A stretch of 64,000 nt of DNA from assembly GCF_017948595.1 (NCBI RefSeq), contig NZ_JAGFBV010000008.1, positions 1-64,000 of the forward strand, in the 5' to 3' direction. The notes below the pieces were generated by a model that saw nothing but the letters and a program-made list of their open reading frames with translations, did no database searches and was not told where the DNA came from. Position numbers and translations under genes: made by a program. Shown piece by piece: positions 55,691-64,000 of the stretch (the stretch's first letter is position 1; every line of letters starts with the position of its first letter). Source of the DNA: Flavobacterium geliluteum (lineage in GTDB: Bacteria > Bacteroidota > Bacteroidia > Flavobacteriales > Flavobacteriaceae).

Positions 55691-56799
55691 GAATAGGAAT
55701 ACTAACTAGTTCAAGAGCTGATTACGGAATATATCTTCCTTTGCTACAAAAAATGAAGATTGATTCCTTTTTTGAAATGGAGATTATTGCTTTTGGTACT
55801 CATTTATCAAAAAGCCACGGGTTTACATTAAATGATATGGAAAAGGATGGATATACTTGTATTCATACCATTTCCTCAATGATTTCAAATGATGATGAAC
55901 AGGCTATAGCGTCGTCTTATGGCTTGACTGTATTAAAGTTTGCGAACTTTTGGGAGAGTCATCCATATGATTTGGTATTTTGTTTAGGAGATCGTTTTGA
56001 GATGAGTGCTGCTGTACAATCAGGAATTCCTTTTGGGATAAAGTTTGCTCACATACATGGAGGAGAAACTACATTGGGAGCAATAGACAATGTTTACCGT
56101 CACCAAATTACATTAGCTTCAAAATTGCATTTTACAGCTACAGATGTTTTTAGGAAAAAAGTAATTAATTTAACAGATTCAGTAGAAGATGTTTTTGATG
56201 TTGGTTCTTTGAGCTTGAATGATATAAAGTCCTTTGTTCCGATAGAGAAACTTATTTTCTTTGAGAAGTTCAATATACCTAACGAAGATTTTATATTAGT
56301 AACCTTTCATCCGGAAACGATGTCGGTACAAGAAAATGTTAAATATGCCCAAGCCATGAAAAATGCTTTGGCAACTATTTCTAAAGAGATATTTGTGATT
56401 ATCACAATGCCTAATGCCGATACACAAGGGTCTGTTTACAGGGAAGCAATTGAAAAATTGAAAAAAAAATATCCAAACCGATTTTTGTTAATTGAAAACT
56501 TTGGCAAAATTAATTATTTTTCAGCGATGCATTATGCTAAAATTTTATTAGGGAATACCTCTAGTGGGATTTTGGAAGCTGCTTCATTTGGGAAATACGT
56601 TGTAAATGCAGGGGATCGACAAAAGGGAAGGATTCAAAGTGGTAATGTTTTAAATTGTGAATTTGAGGAAAGGGCTATAATTTCTGTAGTTGATAAAGCC
56701 ATGAAGTTTGAAAAATACAATGGGAAAAATGTGTATTTCAAAGAAAGAGTAGCTGATAACATAATTAAAATTGTAAAAGAATTTTATGAGAGTATATAA
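55687..56799 (+). CDS. legG: Hydrolysing nucleotide-sugar 2-epimerase (NeuC/LegG)
   Basis: This 370-residue protein matches the hydrolysing UDP-GlcNAc 2-epimerase family: GILTSSRADYGIYLPLLQ, CLGDRFEM, HIHGGETTLGAIDN and LGNTSSGILEAASFGKYVVN. LegG removes the nucleotide and inverts C2 to give the 2,4-diacetamido-mannose-type substrate of LegI. It overlaps legI by four bases and ptmE by 14 bases, so these are made as a unit. Confidence 0.9.
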   Translation: MRIGILTSSRADYGIYLPLLQKMKIDSFFEMEIIAFGTHLSKSHGFTLNDMEKDGYTCIHTISSMISNDDEQAIASSYGLTVLKFANFWESHPYDLVFCLGDRFEMSAAVQSGIPFGIKFAHIHGGETTLGAIDNVYRHQITLASKLHFTATDVFRKKVINLTDSVEDVFDVGSLSLNDIKSFVPIEKLIFFEKFNIPNEDFILVTFHPETMSVQENVKYAQAMKNALATISKEIFVIITMPNADTQGSVYREAIEKLKKKYPNRFLLIENFGKINYFSAMHYAKILLGNTSSGILEAASFGKYVVNAGDRQKGRIQSGNVLNCEFEERAIISVVDKAMKFEKYNGKNVYFKERVADNIIKIVKEFYESI

Positions 56800-57832
56800 A
56801 GACCATTTAATTCTTTCCGGAAGTACAATAAAACAAGCTTTACTTCAATTCAATCAATTAGGCCAAGATGCTATATTATTTGTTGTCGATGACAACGATA
56901 AATTAATTGGAGCGCTTACTGATGGAGATGTAAGACGTGGTTTGCTAAAGGGATTTTCTATTGATAGCTGTGTTGATGAAATTATTCAGAATGATCCGCG
57001 ATATATTACTAAAGGGGAGAATAATTTGGAAAAAATTATTACTTTCCGTGAGGGTAACTTTCGAATTGTACCCATTGTTGATGATAGCCATAGAGTGGTA
57101 AATGTCATTAATTTTAGAAAGACAAGATCCTATTTACCTATTGATGCTGTGATTATGGCAGGTGGTAGAGGACAGCGATTACAACCTTTGACTGACACGA
57201 TCCCGAAACCCCTTTTAAAAGTAGGAAATAAAGCCATTATGGAACATAATTTGGATCGATTGGCATTATTTGGAATTGATGATTTTTGGATTTCTGTAAA
57301 GTATTTAGGTGAACAAATTGAAAATTATTTCGGTCAGGGAACAGAAAAAAACATAAAAATAGAATATGTTTGGGAAAATGAACCCTTAGGGACTATTGGA
57401 GCAGTCTCCTTAATAAAAAATTTCGAACATGATTATGTTTTGGTAACGAATTCAGATTTGCTAACCAACATTGATTACGAACAGTTTTTTCTCGAATTTA
57501 TAAGACAAGATGCCGATTTGGCGGTTTTAACGATACCATACCAAGTAAGTATTCCTTATGCTGTATTAGAGACCAAAAATGGTCAAATAAAAAGTTTTAA
57601 GGAAAAACCTATTTATACTTATTACTCAAATGGAGGAATTTATTTGATGAAAAAGGAAATGTTGAAATATATTCCTCAAAACACTTTTTTTGATGCTCCG
57701 GATTTGATGCAAGAGTTGATTACAAATAACCTAAAAGTTATTTCTTTTCCTTTTTCTGGTTATTGGCTGGATGTTGGCAAACATGAAGATTTTGAAAAAG
57801 CACATATAGATATACATAATATTAAGTTTTAA
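56786..57832 (+). CDS. ptmE: CBS-domain nucleotidyltransferase, PtmE type (glucosamine-1-phosphate guanylyltransferase)
   Basis: This 348-residue protein has two CBS motifs in the first ~118 residues and then a sugar nucleotidyltransferase domain (VIMAGGRGQRLQPLTDTIPK from about 122). This fusion is that of Campylobacter PtmE, which makes GDP-glucosamine and so commits the pathway to GDP-linked intermediates. Its presence between legG and legF is the main evidence that this is legionaminic acid and not sialic acid. Activity on another sugar phosphate is possible. Confidence 0.82.
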   Translation: MRVYKDHLILSGSTIKQALLQFNQLGQDAILFVVDDNDKLIGALTDGDVRRGLLKGFSIDSCVDEIIQNDPRYITKGENNLEKIITFREGNFRIVPIVDDSHRVVNVINFRKTRSYLPIDAVIMAGGRGQRLQPLTDTIPKPLLKVGNKAIMEHNLDRLALFGIDDFWISVKYLGEQIENYFGQGTEKNIKIEYVWENEPLGTIGAVSLIKNFEHDYVLVTNSDLLTNIDYEQFFLEFIRQDADLAVLTIPYQVSIPYAVLETKNGQIKSFKEKPIYTYYSNGGIYLMKKEMLKYIPQNTFFDAPDLMQELITNNLKVISFPFSGYWLDVGKHEDFEKAHIDIHNIKF

Positions 57833-57833
57833 G

Positions 57834-58556
57834 ATGAATATATTAATTACCCTTTGCGCCCGCGGAGGTTCTAAAGGAATACCAGGAAAAAATATCAAGT
57901 TGATAGCAGGTAAGCCACTTATTGCTTATTCAATTGATTTGGCAAATAGATTGAAAGAGAAATGGAATGTAAAAGTAGCTTTGTCTACAGACGATTCTGA
58001 AATAAAGTCCGTAGTAGCAGCTTATGATGTTTTTACTGAATATGTAAGACCTAAATATTTAGCTACTGATGTAGCTGGTAAAATAGACACAATTAAAGAT
58101 TTATTATTATACGAGGAATCATTAGTAGATTATAAGTATGATTTTATTCTAGATTTAGATGTTACTTCTCCACTTAGAACAGCAGAGGATGTCATAAAAG
58201 CTTTGGAACTTATAATTGCTAACTCAGAGGTAAAAAACTTGTTTTCCGTAAATCAAGCAGCAAGAAATCCGTATTTTAATATGGTGGAGGAGAATTCTAA
58301 TGGATTTTATTCTTTAGTGAAAACCAATCCTGATGGTAGCGCGATGACACGCCAGTCGGCACCAAAAGTCTATGATTTGAATGCATCTTTCTATTGGTAT
58401 AGAAGATCTTTTTTTGATTCTGGTGATAAAACGGCAATTACTGATAAGTCTTTGATTTATGTGATGAGTCATATTTGTTTTGATTTAGATCATCCGGTAG
58501 ATTTTTTGTTTATGGAGTATCTGTTACAAAACAATAAATTGGATTTCGAACTATGA
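57834..58556 (+). CDS. legF: CMP-legionaminic acid synthetase (NeuA/LegF family)
   Basis: This 240-residue acylneuraminate cytidylyltransferase has the motif LCARGGSKGIPGKNIKLIAG at its start, VALSTDDSEI, and LDLDVTSPLRTAEDVIKA. It activates the sugar acid with CTP for transfer to a polymer or protein. It starts one base after ptmE and overlaps ptmF (ATGA). It is of the single-domain bacterial type. Confidence 0.9.
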   Translation: MNILITLCARGGSKGIPGKNIKLIAGKPLIAYSIDLANRLKEKWNVKVALSTDDSEIKSVVAAYDVFTEYVRPKYLATDVAGKIDTIKDLLLYEESLVDYKYDFILDLDVTSPLRTAEDVIKALELIIANSEVKNLFSVNQAARNPYFNMVEENSNGFYSLVKTNPDGSAMTRQSAPKVYDLNASFYWYRRSFFDSGDKTAITDKSLIYVMSHICFDLDHPVDFLFMEYLLQNNKLDFEL

Positions 58557-59476
58557 ACATATTAATAATTGGTTTAGGATCTATTGGCAGAAAACATATT
58601 AATGCCATAAAAAGCTTAAATAATAATTCAAATATTTATGCATTGAGATCAAACTCCAATGGAGAAAGTGAACCAGGAGTTAAAAATATTTATAATTTAA
58701 ATGAAAGCATTGTAGATTTTGATTTTGCTATAATTGCAAATCCAACACATCTACATTATGAATTTATTGAAAAATTAACACAAAAAAACATTCCGCTAAT
58801 TATTGAAAAACCTGCTGTAAATAGTCTAAAAGACGTAAATAAACTAGTAGATTTAATTGAAAAAAAACAAGTGACTACTTATGTAGCTTGTAATCTCAGA
58901 TTTCACCCTTGTATATTGTTTTTGAAAAATAAGTTAAAAACTGAAAAACTTAGAATCAATGAACTTAATGTTTATTGTGGTTCTTATCTGCCAGATTGGA
59001 GGCCTGGAAAAGATTTCAGAAAGATATACAGTGCAAATTCTTCGATGGGCGGCGGTGTTCATCTTGATTTATTTCATGAATTAGATTATACAACCTGGCT
59101 TTTTGGTTTGCCAAATAAAAGTCAATCATTATTTAGAAATGTATCAAGTTTAAAAATTGATGCGGTCGATTATGTGAATTATATTTTGCATTATGATAAT
59201 TTTGCAGCTCATATAACCCTAAATTATTACAGAAGGAAACCAAAAAGAGAGATAGAGATTGTTTTTGATGATGAAACCTGGACTGTTGATTTAATTAAAA
59301 ATGTAATCAAAAATGATAGTGACGAGTATTTGTTTGAAGCGCCTGATTTTGATATTATGGATACTTATGTTTCTCAAATAGAATACTTTACAAGTTGTTT
59401 GAAAAAGAATGAAATGCCAATGAATTCCTTTAAAGACTCTATAGCAAATTTAAAAATATGTTTAGATAATGAATAG
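58553..59476 (+). CDS. ptmF: Gfo/Idh/MocA-family oxidoreductase, PtmF-like
   Basis: This 307-residue protein has the N-terminal Rossmann motif IIGLGSIGRKHINAIKS, the EKP motif (LIIEKPAVNSLKDV) and the HLDLFHELDY segment of the family. In Campylobacter, PtmF and PtmA sit in the legionaminic acid gene set and are proposed to help supply the glucosamine precursor. Sequence alone shows only an NAD(P)-dependent sugar oxidoreductase. It overlaps ptmA by eight bases. Confidence 0.72.
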   Translation: MNILIIGLGSIGRKHINAIKSLNNNSNIYALRSNSNGESEPGVKNIYNLNESIVDFDFAIIANPTHLHYEFIEKLTQKNIPLIIEKPAVNSLKDVNKLVDLIEKKQVTTYVACNLRFHPCILFLKNKLKTEKLRINELNVYCGSYLPDWRPGKDFRKIYSANSSMGGGVHLDLFHELDYTTWLFGLPNKSQSLFRNVSSLKIDAVDYVNYILHYDNFAAHITLNYYRRKPKREIEIVFDDETWTVDLIKNVIKNDSDEYLFEAPDFDIMDTYVSQIEYFTSCLKKNEMPMNSFKDSIANLKICLDNE

Positions 59477-60206
59477 TTTGAAAGATAAAATAATAATTGT
59501 AACAGGTGGGTCTGGACTATTAGGTAAAGAAATTGTGAAAAATCTTGAAGGAAAAGGAGCGATTGCAATTAATGCTGATATTAGTGTAGAAACAGATTTT
59601 ACAAAACGTACACTTTCTGTCGATATAACGTCAGAAGAATCTATTGTTAAAGCATTAAAATCTGTGGCAGACTTTTATGGAAAAATAGATGGATTAGTGA
59701 ATAATGCTTATCCGAGGACCAAAGATTGGGGGACTAAATTTGAGGATATTATCTACGAATCTTGGCAAAAAAATGTAGATATGCAAATGAATACTATTTT
59801 TTTATTTATTCAAAAGATAATACCAGAGTTGTTAAAAACTAAAGGTTCAATTGTAAATATGACTTCTATTTATGGAGTAGTAGGAAATGATTTAACAATA
59901 TATGAAAATACAAGCATTAATACAGCAGCACCTTATTCAGCTATAAAAGGAGGCGTGATCAACTTTACTAGATATTTAGCATCATATTATGGAAGACAAG
60001 GGGTACGGGTAAATTGTGTTTCTCCAGGCGGTATTTTTGATAACCAGCATGAAACTTTTGTGGCAAACTACGAGAAAAAAGTTCCCATGGGCAGAATGGG
60101 AAATCCAGATGACATTGCTCCGGCCGTTTCTTTTTTATTATCAGATGAAGCCAAATATATTACAGGACAGAATTTAATTGTTGATGGAGGATGGACAGCA
60201 ATATAA
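59469..60206 (+). CDS. ptmA: Short-chain dehydrogenase, PtmA-like
   Basis: This 245-residue classical SDR has IIVTGGSGLLGKEIVKNL, the NNAYPRTKDWG segment with NNA, the catalytic Ser/Tyr/Lys in MTSIYG and YSAIKGG, and the ending YITGQNLIVDGGWTAI. Its place after legF/ptmF matches Campylobacter PtmA. The true substrate is unsettled. A 14-base gap leads into the FkbH-like gene, so the acyl cassette is probably in the same operon. Confidence 0.75.
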   Translation: MNSLKDKIIIVTGGSGLLGKEIVKNLEGKGAIAINADISVETDFTKRTLSVDITSEESIVKALKSVADFYGKIDGLVNNAYPRTKDWGTKFEDIIYESWQKNVDMQMNTIFLFIQKIIPELLKTKGSIVNMTSIYGVVGNDLTIYENTSINTAAPYSAIKGGVINFTRYLASYYGRQGVRVNCVSPGGIFDNQHETFVANYEKKVPMGRMGNPDDIAPAVSFLLSDEAKYITGQNLIVDGGWTAI

Positions 60207-60220
60207 AAGCATAAAAAGAT

Positions 60221-61999
60221 ATGATTAAACTACTAGATTATCCATTTGATAATACAATGATTCTCAGAAAACGTAAGGCAATACGCAAAGAATTGTTACA
60301 AAGAAAATACAACAGAGAAATTAGAATTGCAATTTTAGGTGGATCAACCACAAATGAATTGGTAAATGTTATTGAGTTATTTTTACTTAAAAAAGGCTTT
60401 CTTCCCTCATTTTATGAATCGGAATATAATAAATATTACGAAGACGCACTTTTTGGAAATGATGAGCTTACAGCATTTAAGCCTGAAATAATTTACATCC
60501 ATACAACTCATGAAAATGTTTCAGAATTCCCCACATTTAATATGGATGCTGAAGATTCGGAAATGGTATTTGAAAATGAATTATTCAGATTCCAAAGTAT
60601 TTGGAAGTCATTAAAAAAATATAATTGCCCTGTCATTCAAAATAATTTTGATTTGCCAATTAATAGGAGCTTAGGAAATTTAGATTGTTATGATATTCAT
60701 GGAAAAACTTATTTTTTAAACAGATTAAATCTTAGTTTTGCCAAAGAAGCCCAAATTAATAATTCATTGTTTATCAATGATATTAATTATTTGTCTGCCT
60801 CTATTGGTTTACAAAACTGGTTTGACAAAAATATTTGGCATACTGCTAAATACGCTATTAGTTTTGATGCCATTCCTTCATTGGCAAATAATATAGTGAA
60901 CATCATTGCGTCAATTTTAGGAATGTCAAAAAAATGTATTGTATTAGATTTAGATAATACTTGTTGGGGAGGTGTAATTGGTGATGATGGATTAAATGGT
61001 ATAAAACTTGGAAATGAAACAGCAGAGGGAGAAGCTTATATGGCATTTCAACACTATGTAAAAGAATTAAAACAGAGGGGTATAATATTAGCAGTTTCAT
61101 CCAAGAATGATCACGAAATTGCAAAAGAAGGTTTTACACATTCAGATAGCATTTTGAGTTTTGAAGATTTTACTTCATTTAAAGCAAATTGGGAACCTAA
61201 ATATCTGAATATTGAAAAAATTGCAAATGAAATTAATATAGGGCTTGACAGTTTAGTGTTTGTTGATGACAATGCGGTGGAAAGAAATATAGTAGAATCC
61301 CAGCTCCCACTTGTAGCTGTTCCGAATGTTGGTGATAATATTTTGAATTTTATAGACTACATTGAACAAAATGGTTATTTTGAAGTCGTAGGACTTTCGT
61401 CTGATGATATTAATAGGAATAAATTTTATTCAGAAAATCAAGAAAGAGCAAAAGAACAATCTGTGTTTGAGAACTATCAAGATTTCTTATCCTCTTTAAA
61501 TATGAAAGCAGAAATTAACCTTTTCGAAAATGTCTATATTGAGAGAATAACGCAATTAGTAAATAAAACGAATCAGTTTAACCTGACTACAAAACGATAT
61601 ACAGTAACTGAAATAGAATCAATGGCAGCCAGTGAAAGGTTCATACCACTATATGGTAAATTGACTGACAAATTTGGAGATAATGGTTTGATTTCAATTG
61701 TTATTGGAGAAATATTAGAGGACAAATGTATTATTGATACCTGGTTAATGAGTTGTAGAGTCTTAAAACGAGATATGGAGTTTGCAATGCTTGAAATACT
61801 GGTTCAAGAATGTAAAAAAAGAAATTTGAACAAAATAATAGGTGTTTATAAAAAAACACCTAAAAATAATATGGTTGCCAATTTGTTTGTGGAGTTCGGG
61901 TTTGAAGAATTATCGGAAAGTCAAGAAGAGGATAATACAAGGTGGAAGCTTGAATTAAAGGAGTATAGAAAAAAAGAAATCACGATAAAAATTAATTAA
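60221..61999 (+). CDS. FkbH-like HAD-IIIC family protein (acyl-ACP loading candidate)
   Basis: This 592-residue protein has three parts: an N-terminal SGNH-like domain (IRIAILGGSTTNELVNVI), a HAD domain with Asp243-Leu-Asp245-Asn-Thr (VLDLDNTCWGGVIGDDG), and a C-terminal GNAT-like acyltransferase domain (DTWLMSCRVLKRDMEFAML). FkbH proteins dephosphorylate 1,3-bisphosphoglycerate and load glyceryl on an acyl carrier protein in polyketide pathways. The carrier gene one base downstream fits that. The product here is unknown. Confidence 0.82.
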   Translation: MIKLLDYPFDNTMILRKRKAIRKELLQRKYNREIRIAILGGSTTNELVNVIELFLLKKGFLPSFYESEYNKYYEDALFGNDELTAFKPEIIYIHTTHENVSEFPTFNMDAEDSEMVFENELFRFQSIWKSLKKYNCPVIQNNFDLPINRSLGNLDCYDIHGKTYFLNRLNLSFAKEAQINNSLFINDINYLSASIGLQNWFDKNIWHTAKYAISFDAIPSLANNIVNIIASILGMSKKCIVLDLDNTCWGGVIGDDGLNGIKLGNETAEGEAYMAFQHYVKELKQRGIILAVSSKNDHEIAKEGFTHSDSILSFEDFTSFKANWEPKYLNIEKIANEINIGLDSLVFVDDNAVERNIVESQLPLVAVPNVGDNILNFIDYIEQNGYFEVVGLSSDDINRNKFYSENQERAKEQSVFENYQDFLSSLNMKAEINLFENVYIERITQLVNKTNQFNLTTKRYTVTEIESMAASERFIPLYGKLTDKFGDNGLISIVIGEILEDKCIIDTWLMSCRVLKRDMEFAMLEILVQECKKRNLNKIIGVYKKTPKNNMVANLFVEFGFEELSESQEEDNTRWKLELKEYRKKEITIKIN

Positions 62000-62000
62000 A

Positions 62001-62243
62001 ATGACAAGAGAAGAATTATTTGGAAAATTACAGGAAATATTTAGAGATATTTTTGATGACGAGTCACTTGAAATAACAGATTCAACAAATTCATCTGACA
62101 TTGATGATTGGGATTCCATAAATCATATTAATCTAGTGGTTGCTATTGAAAAAGACATGAAAATAAAGTTTAGTTTTGAAGAACTTGCAGCACTCAAAAA
62201 TGTAGGAGCCATGGTCGATTTAATGATGATTAAAGGAAAATAA
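62001..62243 (+). CDS. Dedicated acyl carrier protein
   Basis: This 80-residue acidic protein has the phosphopantetheine Ser39 in DDWDSINHINLV and the helix VVAIEKDMKIKFSFEELAAL. It is not the fatty-acid acpP, which has DSLDTVE at this site. It starts one base after the FkbH-like gene stop and nine before the acyltransferase gene. It should hold an acyl group made by the neighbouring enzymes. Confidence 0.85.
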   Translation: MTREELFGKLQEIFRDIFDDESLEITDSTNSSDIDDWDSINHINLVVAIEKDMKIKFSFEELAALKNVGAMVDLMMIKGK

Positions 62244-62251
62244 TTCTATTT

Positions 62252-62932
62252 ATGGAAGTATTAGATAAAGAATATACTGCATTTAAGAAAACAGTTTCAA
62301 ATGATTATCCATATGAGCTATCCATAGATGATAATGAATTATTTCCTATCTTTAAAAAAACGCATAATGCTATTTGTGAACAACATTCGAGAATAAATAA
62401 TAAATTTTTCTCTAATGATGGAAAAGGTATTATAGACTTTAAATTTCTAGATCATTACCTAATATTCTGTTATAGAGTAGCAAATTATATCTATAAGAAT
62501 AGCGGAAATTTATTATTAGCAGAAGCAATTTATTACTCATCACGAATAAGAACATCTACAGACCTATATTATACAGCAGAAATCGGTGATTATTTTATTC
62601 CTGGACATAGTATAGGGACTGTTATGGATTCAAGAGCAAAGTATGGTGAACTTTTTAAAATTTATAATGGAGTCCATATAGGACCATATAATATTCAGGG
62701 AGTGGAGCCAAAGGATTGGAAACATCCAAGATTTGGAAACGCTGTAACTTTGCTGGCAAATACTTCAGTTTATGGAGATACAGAAATTGGAGACAATGTA
62801 ATTGTAGGCGTTGGAGCTGTTATTGTTAATGAAAAAATACCTTCAAATTGCATTGTTATGGGGCAAAGCCCTAGATTATTCGTATTGCCAATTAATGTTA
62901 GTAATTTTGATTTGTTAAATAAACATAATTAA
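62252..62932 (+). CDS. Serine acetyltransferase-like hexapeptide acyltransferase
   Basis: This 226-residue protein has an N-terminal helical domain and a C-terminal left-handed beta-helix (TLLANTSVYGDTEIGDNVIVGVGAVIVNE). It resembles serine O-acetyltransferase with the HSIGTVMDSRAKYG and HIGPYNIQG segments. Within a carrier protein cassette it more likely moves an acyl group from the carrier to a sugar or other acceptor than makes cysteine precursors. The acceptor is not known. Confidence 0.7.
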   Translation: MEVLDKEYTAFKKTVSNDYPYELSIDDNELFPIFKKTHNAICEQHSRINNKFFSNDGKGIIDFKFLDHYLIFCYRVANYIYKNSGNLLLAEAIYYSSRIRTSTDLYYTAEIGDYFIPGHSIGTVMDSRAKYGELFKIYNGVHIGPYNIQGVEPKDWKHPRFGNAVTLLANTSVYGDTEIGDNVIVGVGAVIVNEKIPSNCIVMGQSPRLFVLPINVSNFDLLNKHN

Positions 62933-62937
62933 GTGAG

Positions 62938-63357
62938 ATGCAAGAATATTTATTTTCAGATATTAAAATAGGGTTAAAACATTCTTTTGAAGCCGAAATA
63001 GATGAATCCCGAATGGAGAAATTTCTTGAAATTTCGGGAGATAATAATCCAATGCATATAGATGGAGAATATGCAAAGTCTAAAGGAATGATTGATCGGG
63101 TAGTTTATGGAATGCTTACTTCTTCATTTTACTCAACTTTAGTAGGTGTTTATTTGCCTGGAAAATTCGCTTTATTACATTCAATCGAAGTGCAGTTTAC
63201 AAAACCAGTTTTTATTGGAGATAAACTTACTGTAATTGGTGAAGTTTCTTCAGTAAATGAAATGTTTCATCAGATTGAGGTAAAAGCCTATATTTTGAAT
63301 CAAAATTCAGAAAAAATATCAAGAGCAAAAATTAAAATTGGATTAGTAAATGGATAA
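62938..63357 (+). CDS. MaoC-like (R)-specific enoyl-thioester hydratase
   Basis: This 139-residue hot-dog fold protein has the hydratase motif with Asp and His in SGDNNPMHIDGEYAKSKGM (about 34-52) and VVYGMLTSSFYSTLVG. Such enzymes convert enoyl-ACP or -CoA to 3-hydroxyacyl thioesters or the reverse. Next to a carrier protein and a ketoreductase-like SDR, it is likely part of a short 3-hydroxyacyl pathway. It overlaps the next gene by eight bases. Confidence 0.83.
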   Translation: MQEYLFSDIKIGLKHSFEAEIDESRMEKFLEISGDNNPMHIDGEYAKSKGMIDRVVYGMLTSSFYSTLVGVYLPGKFALLHSIEVQFTKPVFIGDKLTVIGEVSSVNEMFHQIEVKAYILNQNSEKISRAKIKIGLVNG

Positions 63358-64000
63358 TATCATATTTATTACAGGTGCATCTTCAGATATTGGCGAGACA
63401 CTAATTAAAAGTCTAACAGAAGATTGTATAATTATAGCTCATTACAATAGCAACGATAAAAGATTGGTGGAGTTGCAAAAAGAGACTAAAAACAAGATTG
63501 TTCCTATACAAGCTGATTTTTCTTCTAATGAAAGTATAATTGAAATGCTTGATAAGATTGAATCTGAAATAGGTGTGCCTAATAAAATCATACATTTAGC
63601 AGCACCTAAGTTTGAGAATTTACGATTTAAAGATGTTAATTGGAATAATTTTCAAAATGAAATAAATGTAAGTTTAGGGTCAATTACTTTAATATTAAAT
63701 CGGTTTTTACCAAAAATGGCTTTGCAAAAAAGAGGTAGAGTTGTAACTATTTTATCGAGTGTTGTGTTAGGTGTTCCTCCTAAAGCATTAACCCAATATA
63801 CCACGGTAAAATATGCACTTTTAGGATTAATGAAAGCATTAGCATCTGAATATGCAGATAAAAAAATTACAGTAAATTGTATATCACCTTCAATGGTTGA
63901 AACTCAATTTTTATCTCAAATAAACGAACGAATAGTTGAGTTAGCTGCGGAATCACATCCATTAAAGAGAAACGCCAATGTTTTAGATATTATTCCTAGC
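63350..64000 (+). CDS. Short-chain dehydrogenase/3-ketoacyl reductase-like (cut by window end)
   Basis: The frame from ATG 63350 is open for 217 codons to the window edge. It begins MDNIIFITGASSDIGETLIK, has HLAAPKF in the NAG position, Ser-Ser in TILSSVV, Tyr-Thr-Thr-Val-Lys (catalytic YxxxK), and VNCISPSMVET. This is a FabG-like SDR. The start overlaps the stop of the MaoC gene (ATGGATAA), a sign of coupling. It could reduce a 3-ketoacyl-carrier substrate. The C-terminal ~30 residues are missing only because the window ends. Confidence 0.85.
   Translation, partial: MDNIIFITGASSDIGETLIKSLTEDCIIIAHYNSNDKRLVELQKETKNKIVPIQADFSSNESIIEMLDKIESEIGVPNKIIHLAAPKFENLRFKDVNWNNFQNEINVSLGSITLILNRFLPKMALQKRGRVVTILSSVVLGVPPKALTQYTTVKYALLGLMKALASEYADKKITVNCISPSMVETQFLSQINERIVELAAESHPLKRNANVLDIIPS

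Noticed and set aside
54668..58556. Sialic acid (Neu5Ac) pathway
   Set aside because: NeuB, NeuC and NeuA homologues alone would fit, but the LegB/LegC pair and the PtmE fusion point to legionaminic acid.

Overview
The window looks like a chromosomal segment of a Flavobacterium-type member of the Bacteroidota. The evidence is the AT-rich DNA, two SusC/SusD outer-membrane pairs, signal peptides ending in Ala-Gln, few recognisable Shine-Dalgarno sites, and several promoters of the Bacteroidota form TTG/TTTG-N19-20-TANNTTTG. Zinc-free forms of ribosomal proteins S14 and L36 are also present. No tRNA, rRNA, CRISPR array, transposase or prophage gene was seen.

Layout. (1) 166-11553, minus strand: two tandem paralogous SusC/SusD pairs and a BamA/TamA-like barrel protein with a non-ATG start. 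No carbohydrate-active enzyme sits beside them. (2) 11646-29200, plus strand: the translation block. It runs rpsL-rpsG-fusA-rpsJ, a terminator, a new promoter, then rplC through rplQ with secY, infA, rpmJ and rpoA. tuf, adk and map are absent. An internal promoter with a GC-rich hairpin precedes rpsH, a structured leader precedes rpsD, and a short perfect hairpin separates rpoA from rplQ. (3) 29281-37774: housekeeping genes (carA, eno, citrate synthase, two guanidino-group hydrolases, marC, a CoA-binding protein, recR). A four-helix-bundle (23S intervening-sequence type) gene bounded by inverted repeats lies between the two hydrolases, and a structured intergenic element lies before recR.

(4) 37846-64000, plus strand: a surface polysaccharide locus running off the window. 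Its first part encodes an export lipoprotein, a Wzc-type tyrosine kinase, a UDP-sugar 4-epimerase, a UDP-glucose dehydrogenase and a NusG/UpxY-type antiterminator, and ends at a strong terminator. A new promoter, a hairpin and an ops-like motif then lead into the second part: a UDP-HexNAc dehydrogenase, mannose-1-phosphate guanylyltransferase, RfbB, a second export protein and a second chain-length protein. After a 361-base gap comes a compact, partly overlapping set matching the complete Campylobacter GDP-linked legionaminic acid pathway (LegB, LegC, LegH, LegI, LegG, PtmE, LegF, PtmF, PtmA). It is followed by a cassette of FkbH-like HAD protein, acyl carrier protein, hexapeptide acyltransferase, MaoC hydratase and SDR reductase. 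The last gene is cut by the window end.

Working model (inference). The locus makes and exports a capsule or O-antigen containing CMP-activated legionaminic acid, probably decorated with an unusual acyl group built on the dedicated carrier protein. The UpxY protein may act on the leader immediately downstream of its own gene. The main candidates for something new are this nonulosonate-plus-acyl-carrier cassette, the antiterminator/leader pair, and the small inverted-repeat element carrying the four-helix-bundle gene.
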